From the NCBI GenBank assembly GCA_031283905.1, contig JAITAW010000078.1, positions 1 to 12,172 on the forward strand: 12,172 nucleotides of DNA, in the 5' to 3' direction. The stretch's first letter is position 1, and each line of letters starts with the position of its first letter. The notes beneath the pieces are model-generated. The model was not told the origin of the DNA, did no database searches, and worked only from the letters and a program-made list of their open reading frames with translations. This document shows positions 1 through 6,666 of this stretch, one piece after another. Made by a program: the position numbers and the translations under genes. The stretch is from Treponema sp. (GTDB lineage: Bacteria > Spirochaetota > Spirochaetia > Treponematales > Breznakiellaceae).

Positions 1-887
1 CTAAGTTCGAAAAACTGGCCGTGGTGCCGGTGGAAATGGGCGGGAACATCGACTCCCGCGTCGCGGACACGCTGGCGCAGATACTGTCTATAAACCTCAT
101 CAGGAGCGGGAAGTACGCGATGTATCCGCGAACCGGAACCCTGGAACAGGTGCAGGCCGAGTACAAGACCCAGTTGAGCGGCGTAACGGCGGATGAAAAC
201 ATAGCGCGGCTTGGGAAGGGGGAGAATCCGCGGCTCGTGCTGTCCGTGGCCGCGCGGCGGCTCGGTACCCGGACCATGTTTAACGCGTCCATCATCAACC
301 TGGAGACCGGCGTGCAAGTGATAGGGGCATCGGTAAATTACGAGCGGCTGGAAGACGGGATAGAGGTGATGAGGAGTCTCGCGCAAGAACTGACCGGCGT
401 CGCGATTCCCGATACCGGTACGATTGAGGAGGCGCTTGATACGGAACAGGAAGCGGGTAAGGCGGCGGGCGGCGGCGGACCGAAGCGCGGTACTACGGGA
501 GCGCAAGAAGGCGCGGCTGAGGCGAAGAAAGCCCAGAAATCCGGCGGCGCGTTCGGCTACGGCGCGTTAAATCTGGCGCTTGGGCTGGGGTCTTTTATCC
601 AGGGAGATGTGAAAGGCGGCGTGATTATACTGTCGTCCTATGTAGCGGCTATCGGGCTTATCGGCTGGGAGTTGGCGCTGTCTTATGACGACGGTCTTGC
701 GGGCATTCCCGGAACGATCGGGCTCGGGGTCATAGGTTTTGCGGCGGTGTATGGGTTTATCCGTCCGTTTGTGTATCAAAAGAACCGCTCCCTCGCTGAG
801 TTTATGGACGGGATAACCGTTGCGGCCGTGCCTGATGAGCGGCGCAGGGGAACCGCGGTACGGTTGTCATATACATTGCGGTTTTAA
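1..887 (+). CDS. Envelope protein with CsgG/LpoB-like domain and P13-like membrane tail (5' partial)
   Basis: The frame is open to the left edge; the first full codon is at 3 and the stop is at 885-887, so the start and any signal peptide are missing. The first roughly 130 visible residues have the pattern of CsgG/TolB-N/LpoB-type periplasmic domains: an opening LAVVPVE strand, a run ending IRSGKYAMYPR, then LGKGENPRLVLSVAARR and INLETGVQVIGASV. A Gly/Ala/Lys-rich linker follows. The last roughly 110 residues are hydrophobic, with Gly-rich helices (GYGALNLALGLGSF, ILSSYVAAIGLIGWEL, GTIGLGVIGFAAVYGF) and an aromatic C-terminus (LSYTLRF). That tail resembles the P13 family of spirochaetal membrane proteins. 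An envelope role is inferred and the exact function is unknown. The lipoprotein gene follows 15 bases downstream, and part of this tail recurs at 1402-1549. Confidence 0.7.
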   Translation, partial: KFEKLAVVPVEMGGNIDSRVADTLAQILSINLIRSGKYAMYPRTGTLEQVQAEYKTQLSGVTADENIARLGKGENPRLVLSVAARRLGTRTMFNASIINLETGVQVIGASVNYERLEDGIEVMRSLAQELTGVAIPDTGTIEEALDTEQEAGKAAGGGGPKRGTTGAQEGAAEAKKAQKSGGAFGYGALNLALGLGSFIQGDVKGGVIILSSYVAAIGLIGWELALSYDDGLAGIPGTIGLGVIGFAAVYGFIRPFVYQKNRSLAEFMDGITVAAVPDERRRGTAVRLSYTLRF

Positions 888-902
888 GAAGGAGAATAAA
901 AT

Positions 903-1373
903 ATGAGTGTAAATAAGAAAAACAATAAAAAACTGGGAGCGCCGTTCTTGGCGGCGCTGGAAGCGGCGGTTCTCGCCGCGGTTCTGTGCGCGGGACTGCC
1001 GATGTTTACGGGGTGCAAGGATCTGTTTCACCCCGAAGGACCGGAAAACGAATCGTCCGCATCAACTGTGTCTCTTTCGAATAATAGATGGTATTCTACT
1101 ACTCTTTATGCCGGAGACGTTCATTATTACAGCTTCTATGCATACTCAGGTTACAACTGTTATATCTACTGGGAAGATTATGATTATAGTAACTCTTACG
1201 GTGATATTAAAGTATCCGCAATCAATAGCAGCGGAACATACCTACTCGATAGCATTGATGTTGGATACAGCGGTCCAAATTTCTATGTATCGTCATCCGG
1301 TACCATAACGCTCGTGGTTGAAGGACTTAGTGCTTCATCTTCCGGCTACTACAGGATAAAGTTCGTGAACTAA
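903..1373 (+). CDS. Small Tyr/Ser-rich lipoprotein
   Basis: A 156-residue protein with a strong ribosome site (AAGGAG at 889-894) eight bases before the ATG. It starts with a Lys/Asn-rich n-region (MSVNKKNNKK), then an Ala/Leu-rich hydrophobic stretch to about residue 33, then MFTGC. Cys38 is therefore a likely lipidated cysteine in a relaxed, spirochaete-style lipobox. The mature part, from about residue 50, is rich in Tyr and Ser and appears to be all beta. Its pattern (an opening tryptophan, AGDVHYYSF in the middle, Gly/Tyr turns and a final YYRIKFVN strand) recalls bacterial pre-peptidase C-terminal (PPC-like) domains, though this is a guess from pattern only. The mature region is clearly more A+T-rich than the signal region and the gene before it. 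Probably co-transcribed with the upstream gene; its start is duplicated at 1565. Confidence 0.75.
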   Translation: MSVNKKNNKKLGAPFLAALEAAVLAAVLCAGLPMFTGCKDLFHPEGPENESSASTVSLSNNRWYSTTLYAGDVHYYSFYAYSGYNCYIYWEDYDYSNSYGDIKVSAINSSGTYLLDSIDVGYSGPNFYVSSSGTITLVVEGLSASSSGYYRIKFVN

Positions 1374-1401
1374 ATAAATTACATCAGGCGAAGTAGTTCA
1401 T

Positions 1402-1549
1402 AGCGGCGGCGGTGTATGGGTTATACGCCCCGCGCGACCCCAAGAACCATGCTTTTGCGGAGTTTATGGACGGGATAACCATCGCGGCCGTGTCTGATGA
1501 ACGGCGCGGGGGAATCGCGGTACAGGTGTCGTGGACAGTACGGTTTTAG
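1402..1549 (+). pseudogene. Remnant of a paralogous P13-like C-terminus
   Basis: This stretch reads as the last 48 or so residues of a P13-type tail. It begins AAVYGLYAPRDPKNH, continues AEFMDGITIAAVSDERR and ends at a TAG at 1547-1549. The first gene has the matching AAVYGFIRPF and AEFMDGITVAAVPDERR at its end. The frame is intact, but the copy is one codon shorter than the upstream one and has many substitutions, so it is the tail of a diverged paralogue and not a fresh duplicate. No start codon or N-terminal part precedes it. It stands directly before a second lipoprotein start, repeating the order of the intact pair. Confidence 0.7.
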
Positions 1550-1564
1550 GAAGGAGAAGAGAAT

Positions 1565-1684
1565 ATGAGTGTAAATAAGAAAAACAATAAAAAACTGGAA
1601 GCAACGGTTCTTGCCGTGGTTCTGTGCGCGGGACTGCCGGCGTTTACGGGGGGTGCAAGGATCTGTTTCATCGTGTTAAAATGA
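1565..1684 (+). pseudogene. Frameshifted remnant of the lipoprotein gene
   Basis: The region has a good ribosome site (AAGGAG just upstream) and an ATG. The first 11 codons match the intact lipoprotein at 903 (MSVNKKNNKKL), followed by VLAVVLCAGLPAFTG. The run of G before the lipobox cysteine has six bases here and four in the intact gene. This shifts the frame so that the lipobox cysteine is lost and the reading ends after 39 residues at a TGA (1682-1684). The bases after the shift still match the start of the intact mature region (GTGCAAGGATCTGTTTCA) for a short way and then diverge. A short secreted peptide could still be made, but decay is the simpler reading. Confidence 0.75.
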
Positions 1685-1952
1685 ACCTCCCCGCCGCAGA
1701 GCGCGCGCGCACGTTTGCGGCGAGGTATTAAACCCCACTGCGAATAAACAATAACGAAAAGAATCTTCACTAAGAATCACGAGGGAGATGAAATACACCT
1801 CCCTGAAAAAGGCCGGGTGTTCGTCCGCCATCCTCAAGACGGGCATGAATATCTTCTCCAAAAGAGCGGTACCATTGGCTTCTGGAAAATCTGCGGTCAA
1901 GTCTTGCCTTCAACACACGATATTAAACCTCCGTTGTGAACAAGAGCCGCGC

Positions 1953-2963
1953 ATGAACACGCCCCGCCAAAACGAGCGATCTTTCTTTCGTTGGTTATTG
2001 ACATTCGAAGTCTTTTCGTATTCAATAGTCCATATGTACACCCGTATGCAGCCATATCCCTCGCTGTTGAATCAGGTGAAATGGCTCAACATAAACAAGC
2101 GCGACAGCATGTTTTACTACGATTCCGGCAACGCCATCGGCGATGCCGTTAAGTCGCCCGTCATTTTGATACACGGCTTGGGAGATGAAGCCGACTCGTG
2201 GCGCCGCATTATCCCGCTATTAAAAGGCGACTGCCGGACGCTTGCGCCTGATCTGCCCGGATTCGGGCGCTCAAAGGCTGGCGGCGTTATAACGATCAAC
2301 CGGCACATTAACGCAATTGTTTCTCTCCTCGAAATGACCGGCCCCGCGGCGCTTGCGGGCAACTCTCTGGGAGGGATGATCGCCCAAGCCGTTGCCGCGG
2401 CGAAGCCGTCTCTGGTTAAAGCCCTCATACTCATTGACGGAGGCGCGCCTCTTGCGCGGAAATCCGGAGATAATGCGGAGGGAGGCGCGTTGCGGTTACT
2501 GAGCAAGGCGCTGCCGTTTTACGGTCCGTACTGGTACCGCCAATTCCGCAAAAATCACGATGCCGCCTATCATTCGCTTTTCGGTTATTACCACAATCTG
2601 GAAAGCCTGCCGGAAGATGACCGCGCCTTTCTGCGGAAGCGCGTCATTGAAAGGGTGGAAAGTGTGGAGCAGGAGAAGGCGTATTTCGCCACCATGCGGA
2701 GCATAATATGGTACAATATGACCAAAACGGCGTTTTTGACAAAGGCGCTGGCTGACTACAAAGGTGTGCTGTCGCTTGTATGGGGCGAGAGCGACACAAT
2801 TCTGCCGCCGAAGACCGCGGAGATTATCCGTTCAATACGGAAAGACGCCCCATTCATACTGATTCCCAATGCGGGGCATTTGCCCCAGCAGGAAAACCCG
2901 GCGGCGGTCGCCGCGGCAGTAGTCGAGGCGGTTACGCGGGCGAATGAAGAGTATGCGCATTAA
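1953..2963 (+). CDS. Alpha/beta-hydrolase fold protein
   Basis: A likely serine hydrolase of 336 residues when started at 1953. The fold's marks are all present: the oxyanion segment HGLGD (74-78), the nucleophile elbow GNSLGG with Ser138, the acid in VWGESD (Asp281) and NAGHLPQQENP with the catalytic His309. LAPDLPGFGRS (98-107) is the usual strand-turn after the oxyanion loop. A cap of about 100 residues, rich in aromatic and basic residues, lies between Ser138 and Asp281. Substrate and reaction (esterase, lipase, haloperoxidase-like) cannot be told. The start is uncertain: the frame is open back to an ATG at 1788, and 2034 and 2046 are also possible. The residues before 1953 look unlike this fold and are partly in doubt. 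The next gene starts inside the 3' end of this one, pointing to one transcript. Confidence 0.85.
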   Translation: MNTPRQNERSFFRWLLTFEVFSYSIVHMYTRMQPYPSLLNQVKWLNINKRDSMFYYDSGNAIGDAVKSPVILIHGLGDEADSWRRIIPLLKGDCRTLAPDLPGFGRSKAGGVITINRHINAIVSLLEMTGPAALAGNSLGGMIAQAVAAAKPSLVKALILIDGGAPLARKSGDNAEGGALRLLSKALPFYGPYWYRQFRKNHDAAYHSLFGYYHNLESLPEDDRAFLRKRVIERVESVEQEKAYFATMRSIIWYNMTKTAFLTKALADYKGVLSLVWGESDTILPPKTAEIIRSIRKDAPFILIPNAGHLPQQENPAAVAAAVVEAVTRANEEYAH

Positions 2964-3414
2964 ATCCAGCCCTCCTTTTTATCAAAACGGGCTTCGGTTC
3001 TCCTGCGCCCGTTGCTCCGCGTGTTGCCGTTACGAGAGCGGATTTGTGTTTCTCTCTGAGGACGACCTGATGTCGCTCGTCAAAGCCCTCAATCTTCCGC
3101 AGCATGAAGTTGAAGGGCTTTACTGTACATGGGTTCCATCGGGAGCCGTGGACCGCCTGTCTCTGAAGGAAAAGTCCAATTTTGACTGTGTTTTTTGGAA
3201 TGACGGCTGTTCAGTATACGAAAACAGGCCCCTGCAATGCAGAACCTTTCCTTTCTGGGATTCGATACTCGTTGACGCCGGCGCATGGGAACGCGCCGCG
3301 CAAGACTGCCCGGGTATAGGACGGGGAGCCATGCATTCCTTGTATGAAATAGCGGGCGCATTGGAACAGGGATACTCGCGGCGGCTTATTCAGAGAAAGC
3401 GGGATATCCGTTGA
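2944..3414 (+). CDS. YkgJ/UPF0153-type cysteine-cluster protein
   Basis: A 156-residue soluble protein with the CxxCxxCC signature near the start (Cys21, 24, 27 and 28) and further conserved cysteines at 82, 89, 99 (RPLQCRTFPFW) and 122. This is the pattern of the YkgJ family, annotated as zinc- or iron-chelating with a probable bound metal or Fe-S centre; no enzyme activity is established. ATG 2944 overlaps the hydrolase gene by 20 bases; an ATG at 2953 is also possible and would lose only three residues. The following gene begins on the last base of this stop codon, so translation is probably coupled. Confidence 0.85.
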   Translation: MKSMRIKSSPPFYQNGLRFSCARCSACCRYESGFVFLSEDDLMSLVKALNLPQHEVEGLYCTWVPSGAVDRLSLKEKSNFDCVFWNDGCSVYENRPLQCRTFPFWDSILVDAGAWERAAQDCPGIGRGAMHSLYEIAGALEQGYSRRLIQRKRDIR

Positions 3415-3638
3415 TGATGCGTACAGCCGAACCCGTTGTTTCCTTAACGCCGCAGGAAATAAAAGCCTTGTTTATAAGACTCAAGCGCATAGAATCGAAG
3501 ATTTCGTCCGACTCCGCCGGGCTTTCGCCTGTGGAACAGGCTTTTTTGTTGAAGATAGAAAAGTCGCTGTACCGGAATCTTTCCATTCAGGAAGCTGAAA
3601 GTCTGATGAAGGAAGTTGCGGGAAATACATGCGGATAA
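3414..3638 (+). CDS. Small hypothetical protein
   Basis: A 74-residue protein, not recognised. The ATG at 3414 overlaps the previous stop (TGATG); a TTG at 3411 and an ATG at 3417 are alternatives. After a short N-terminus the protein is probably all helical and amphipathic (LTPQEIKALFIRLKRIESKI, then SPVEQAFLLKIEKSLY and SIQEAESLMKEV). It has no signal peptide or membrane segment. Its stop overlaps the start of mltG by 10 bases, so it belongs to the same tightly packed operon. Position and codon style support a real gene; the function is unknown. Confidence 0.65.
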   Translation: MMRTAEPVVSLTPQEIKALFIRLKRIESKISSDSAGLSPVEQAFLLKIEKSLYRNLSIQEAESLMKEVAGNTCG

Positions 3639-4657
3639 ATATCGTAAAGCTCGTCATGGTTATTGGCGTGTGCGTAGTTATTCTTGCCCTTATTGCGGGA
3701 ACAGCCGTTGTACTAGCCGTGATGGAACTCAACAAAGCGCCCGTTTCCGCTCAAGGCGAGGTGTTTTTCGAGGTGAGGCAGGGAGAAACGCCCCGTTCCA
3801 TAGGGAAGAGGCTTGAGGACGAAGGCATCATCAAGAGCCGGTATTTCTGGTACGTGGTGAACAGGATCGATAAGGACGTTATAAAAGCCGGCGCCTATAA
3901 GATACCGCTTCCCGCCACTCAGTTCGAAATACACAATATTCTGGAGACCGGACGGCAACTTCTCATAAAAGTTACCATTCCCGAAGGCGGAACGCTTGCC
4001 AAAACTGCCCGCCTGTTTGACGAAGCTGGCGTCTGCGAGGAAGAAGCGTTTTTGGAAGCCGCCTCGAACCCGGAAATGCTTGAAGCCTTTCAAATTCCCG
4101 CCAAAACCTTTGAAGGCTACCTTTTTCCAGACACGTACTTGTTTCAGAAAAACTACGATGCGAAGCATGTGGTGCGGATCATGGCCGAGACGTTTTTCAA
4201 ACGACTCTCCGGCATTGTTGACGTTGCGTCCCTCTCCCCTGAAGCGCTTTTCGAAAAGGTGACGCTTGCTTCCATTGTGGAGCGTGAATACCGGCTTGCG
4301 GAAGAAGCCCCGCTCATGGCCGGCGTGTTTTACAACCGGCTTGCCATCGGCATGGCGCTGCAATCCTGCGCCACAATTGAGTACATCATCACCGAAATTC
4401 AGCATAAATCCCACCCGGAAATTATCAGTACCGCAGACACTGAAATTGAAGATCCGTACAACACCTACATAGCGAAAGGATTGCCGCCCGGACCTATTTC
4501 CGCCCCGGGATTAACCGCGCTCTCTGCGGCGTTCAACCCAACTCCAAACGACTACCTTTTTTTCAGGCTCATCGAGCCGAATACGGGCGAGCATTATTTC
4601 TCAAAGACATTTGACGAGCATATTAAGGCGGGAAAGCTGTACGTGAAAGGAAAATAA
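3629..4657 (+). CDS. mltG: MltG endolytic peptidoglycan transglycosylase
   Basis: MltG cuts nascent glycan strands in the periplasm and so sets strand length. At 342 residues the protein is of usual length. It starts with a membrane anchor (about residues 6-32), then a LysM-like/YceG N-domain (VRQGETPRSIGKRLEDEGII). The catalytic YceG domain has EGYLFPDTY (162-170), ASIVEREY with the expected catalytic Glu218, the NRL-GMALQSCATIEY stretch, and GLPPGPISAPG (284-294) followed by AFNP and DYLFF. All key family motifs are intact. It is the last gene of the run that starts with the hydrolase and overlaps the preceding small gene by 10 bases. No clear terminator follows. Confidence 0.95.
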   Translation: MRINIVKLVMVIGVCVVILALIAGTAVVLAVMELNKAPVSAQGEVFFEVRQGETPRSIGKRLEDEGIIKSRYFWYVVNRIDKDVIKAGAYKIPLPATQFEIHNILETGRQLLIKVTIPEGGTLAKTARLFDEAGVCEEEAFLEAASNPEMLEAFQIPAKTFEGYLFPDTYLFQKNYDAKHVVRIMAETFFKRLSGIVDVASLSPEALFEKVTLASIVEREYRLAEEAPLMAGVFYNRLAIGMALQSCATIEYIITEIQHKSHPEIISTADTEIEDPYNTYIAKGLPPGPISAPGLTALSAAFNPTPNDYLFFRLIEPNTGEHYFSKTFDEHIKAGKLYVKGK

Positions 4658-4720
4658 AAACTCTTCAATATGACCTCATTCACGGGCGAAACGTTTGCCC
4701 TCCGGACATGTCGGCGCGTT

Positions 4721-4738
4721 CCGGCGCTTTGACGCCGG
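4721..4738. repeat. Perfect inverted repeat (hairpin)
   Basis: CCGGCG and CGCCGG are separated by the six-base loop CTTTGA, about 65 bases after the mltG stop. No T run follows on either strand, so it is not a classic intrinsic terminator, but it could still stabilise the 3' end of the upstream transcript. Confidence 0.4.
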
Positions 4739-4852
4739 TGAATTGGATCACGGGCTTCCCGCAGGGATAAGATCGCGCTTAATGGTTCCGCTTTTGTCGG
4801 CATAGAGGGCATCAGTCGCTCCATAGCCCTGTAAGACTCCGCCCTAAACGCT

Positions 4853-5122
4853 TCAAAAGCCCCTGTACTCGCGCTCGCATAAGCATAACCACTGCAAGGC
4901 GTATTGAATGCCATGCCCAAACCGGTCAAACGGCGGATGTTGTTTTGGACGAGCCCTCAAACTTCGCCCTTCTCCCCTCATCGCCCGTCTTTCGCCCGCG
5001 CTCCGGCGTGTTTTCGGGGACATAATGCTGGACTCTTTAAGAATGACTGTTGTCTTTTTCCGGATCGCTTCATCGGCAATGTCAGCCGGACGCCGCCTTG
5101 TTTTCCCGCAAACGACCGCCAT
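4853..5122 (-). CDS. Doubtful small hypothetical frame
   Basis: An 89-codon minus-strand frame rich in Arg and Lys. It starts two bases after a 14-codon frame that has the strong AGGAGG site, so it could be translated by coupling. It has no recognisable domain, and the frames overlapping it on both strands are also open, which weakens the case. Listed because the region is otherwise unexplained; it may be the remains of a gene broken near its start. Confidence 0.2.
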   Translation of the reverse strand: MAVVCGKTRRRPADIADEAIRKKTTVILKESSIMSPKTRRSAGERRAMRGEGRSLRARPKQHPPFDRFGHGIQYALQWLCLCEREYRGF

Positions 5123-5224
5123 GTTACCTTGTTCCCGCGCCGTCCGTTTCAGGCGTTTCACCCACCATGTAATTATCCTCCTAATATATCCGAGAGAGCG
5201 AACGTTTCCTCCATTGCTATAAGG

Positions 5225-5250
5225 GATGAAATTTATCACTTATTAACGAC
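5225..5250 (+). promoter_or_regulatory. Putative operator/activator site, copy 1
   Basis: The core TTATCACTT-A-TTAACGAC, preceded by GATGAA, is nearly identical to 11689-11713. The two copies share 23 of 25 positions apart from one single-base indel and sit 17 and 16 bases upstream of their -35 boxes. If transcription starts near 5303, the site spans about -78 to -53, a normal place for an activator such as a LysR-type protein. The protein that binds it is unknown. It could also act on a minus-strand transcript running left. Confidence 0.6.
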
Positions 5251-5267
5251 ATTTTACAAAATTGCTA

Positions 5268-5296
5268 TTGACAAAGTTGGTTTTTACTGATATAAT
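5268..5296 (+). promoter_or_regulatory. Consensus sigma-70 promoter of the cysteine/sulfur locus
   Basis: A perfect -35 TTGACA (5268-5273), a 17-base spacer and a perfect -10 TATAAT (5291-5296). The expected transcription start is near 5303, leaving a leader of only about 19 bases before the ATG at 5322. That leader has no Shine-Dalgarno site and no room for a riboswitch, so control should act at initiation, probably through the motif just upstream. Confidence 0.85.
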
Positions 5297-5321
5297 CCTA
5301 GTATATTTATCGGTTTAATAT

Positions 5322-6248
5322 ATGAACATATTGGAAATGGTGGGCAATACGCCCTTTCTGGAATTATCAAAGATATCTCTCTGGACTGGTAAAAGCCGTC
5401 CATCCGGAGTTTCTCTGTACGGTAAGGCCGAATTCTGTAATCCATCGGGTTCCGTTAAAGATCGGGCGGCCAAAGCCATGATTTTGGAGGCTATCGGCGA
5501 AGGAAAACTCGTTCCCGGCAAAACCATCATTGATGCCACCAGTGGGAATACCGGTATCGCCTATGCCATGCTGGGAGCGGCCTTGGGGTTTCCAGTCAAG
5601 ATATTCCTTCCGGCCAACGCCTCACCGGAGCGAAAAAAGATCATCCGGCACTATGGCGCGGAAATTGTGGAAACCAGCCCTCTGGAAAGTTCCGACGGCG
5701 CCTTCCTTGCCGCGCGGGATGAGGTGGAAGCCCATCCGGAAAAGTACTTCTACCCTGACCAATACAATAACGATGCCAACTGGAAATCCCATTACGCAGG
5801 TACCGGCGGGGAAATCTGGGAACAGTCGGGCGGCGGGGTTACTCACTTTGTCTGCGGTATGGGGACATCCGGTACCTTTATGGGAACCTCCCGGCGGCTC
5901 AAGGAAAAAAATCCCGCTGTCGCCGCACTTGCCATCCAGCCGGATTCGCCTTTTCACGGCATTGAAGGTACCAAACACATGGCCAGTACCATCAATCCGG
6001 GTTTTTACGATGAGAAACAGCCGGACGGCTTTATCGAGGTGAATACGGAACAGGCGTACGTTATGGCCCGGAGGCTTGCCCGCGAAGAGGGGATTTACGT
6101 TGGGATAAGTTCCGCCGCCAATGTACTCGGCGCCCTTTTGCTTGCGGAAACCTTGCCCCCGGATTCCGTGGTGGTTACCATTTTGTGCGATACCGGAACC
6201 CGCTATGTGTCCGAGCCTTTCTGGAACTTTGGGGCGCCTCATGCTTGA
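5322..6248 (+). CDS. cysM: CysM/CysK-family PLP cysteine synthase, probably CysO-dependent
   Basis: A fold-type II PLP enzyme of 308 residues. It opens with the family's NILEMVGNTP, which supports this start. The PLP lysine is Lys46 in NPSGSVKDR, the substrate loop is TSGNTG (73-78), the phosphate-binding loop is GMGTSGT (179-185), and CDTGTRYVSEPFW (289-301) is the usual C-terminal segment. HGIEGTKHM (212-220) stands where different members vary with acceptor substrate. By itself it could be a sulfide-using O-acetylserine enzyme. The next three genes (JAMM protease, sulfur carrier, E1) instead suggest the mycobacterial CysM type, which uses O-phosphoserine and carrier-bound thiocarboxylate. 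No serine acetyltransferase gene is in the window, which fits but does not prove this. First gene after the consensus promoter; its stop overlaps the next start by eight bases. Confidence 0.9.
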   Translation: MNILEMVGNTPFLELSKISLWTGKSRPSGVSLYGKAEFCNPSGSVKDRAAKAMILEAIGEGKLVPGKTIIDATSGNTGIAYAMLGAALGFPVKIFLPANASPERKKIIRHYGAEIVETSPLESSDGAFLAARDEVEAHPEKYFYPDQYNNDANWKSHYAGTGGEIWEQSGGGVTHFVCGMGTSGTFMGTSRRLKEKNPAVAALAIQPDSPFHGIEGTKHMASTINPGFYDEKQPDGFIEVNTEQAYVMARRLAREEGIYVGISSAANVLGALLLAETLPPDSVVVTILCDTGTRYVSEPFWNFGAPHA

Positions 6249-6666
6249 AATCGGTAAGGATCTGGCGCAAGCTATCAGAGACGAAGGGGAAAAGGTTTAC
6301 CCCAACGAATGTTGCGGTTTTGTCCTGGGGACATTCCATGAAGACGGCCGGCGGAAAACAGGGGATGTTTTCCCCATAGACAACGCCCGTGAAGCGGAAG
6401 AACAGTACCATCGCTTCAAAATAGAACCCGAAGACTTTATACGGGTTGAAAAGGAAGCTCGCGCCCGGAATCTGGATGTCATCGGTTTTTACCATTCCCA
6501 TCCGGATCACTCGGCCCGGCCTTCGGATTATGATCGCCAACACGCCCTGCCTTTTTACTCCTATCTCATCGTCTCGGTGGAGGGGGGCAAGGCTCATGGT
6601 TTGACCAGTTGGGAACTTGCGGCGGACAGAGTCGCTTTTATGGAGGAAAAAATAATATGGCAGTAA
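6241..6666 (+). CDS. mec: Mec-like JAMM/MPN+ metalloprotease
   Basis: A 141-residue zinc peptidase of the JAB1/MPN+ fold. Its full JAMM site is present: Glu23 (ECCGF), then His85-x-His87 with Ser95 and Asp98 in HSHPDHSARPSDYD. In the known CysO pathway this enzyme cuts the amide bond of the carrier-cysteine adduct to free cysteine. In other gene sets JAMM enzymes trim a carrier's C-terminal tail to expose Gly-Gly. Both jobs are plausible here because the next gene's product has a tail past Gly-Gly. ATG 6241 gives the family's usual length and overlaps the synthase by eight bases. Its end overlaps the carrier gene by 10 bases. Confidence 0.92.
   Translation: MLEIGKDLAQAIRDEGEKVYPNECCGFVLGTFHEDGRRKTGDVFPIDNAREAEEQYHRFKIEPEDFIRVEKEARARNLDVIGFYHSHPDHSARPSDYDRQHALPFYSYLIVSVEGGKAHGLTSWELAADRVAFMEEKIIWQ

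Larger units (their letters stand above)
4658..5321. other. Intergenic region with doubtful minus-strand frames
   Basis: No convincing gene lies in this 664-base stretch. On the minus strand a textbook AGGAGG (5182-5177) stands eight bases before an ATG at 5168, but that frame stops after 14 codons (MVGETPETDGAGTR, stop at 5126-5124). An 89-codon frame follows at once (ATG 5122, end 4853; MAVVCGKTRRRPADIADEAI at its start), and then an overlapping frame from 4929 that runs into the mltG end. These frames are Arg/Ser-rich and match no family I know. They could be a decayed gene, a dispersed element or chance. The right end holds the promoter and motif listed separately. Confidence 0.5.

Noticed and set aside
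3713..4414. A 233-codon open frame on the minus strand
   Set aside because: It is antisense to mltG, whose motifs are all intact, and its Phe/Gly/Lys-rich product looks like a mirror of that gene.
5225..5250. DnaA box within the shared motif
   Set aside because: TTATCACTT resembles TTATCCACA only partly, there is no cluster of such sites, and both copies sit at promoters.
5225..5321. SAM riboswitch or T-box leader before the cysteine genes
   Set aside because: The consensus promoter leaves only about 19 bases of leader, too short for either element.
5622..6242. A 206-codon minus-strand frame
   Set aside because: It is antisense to the cysteine synthase and has no recognisable features.
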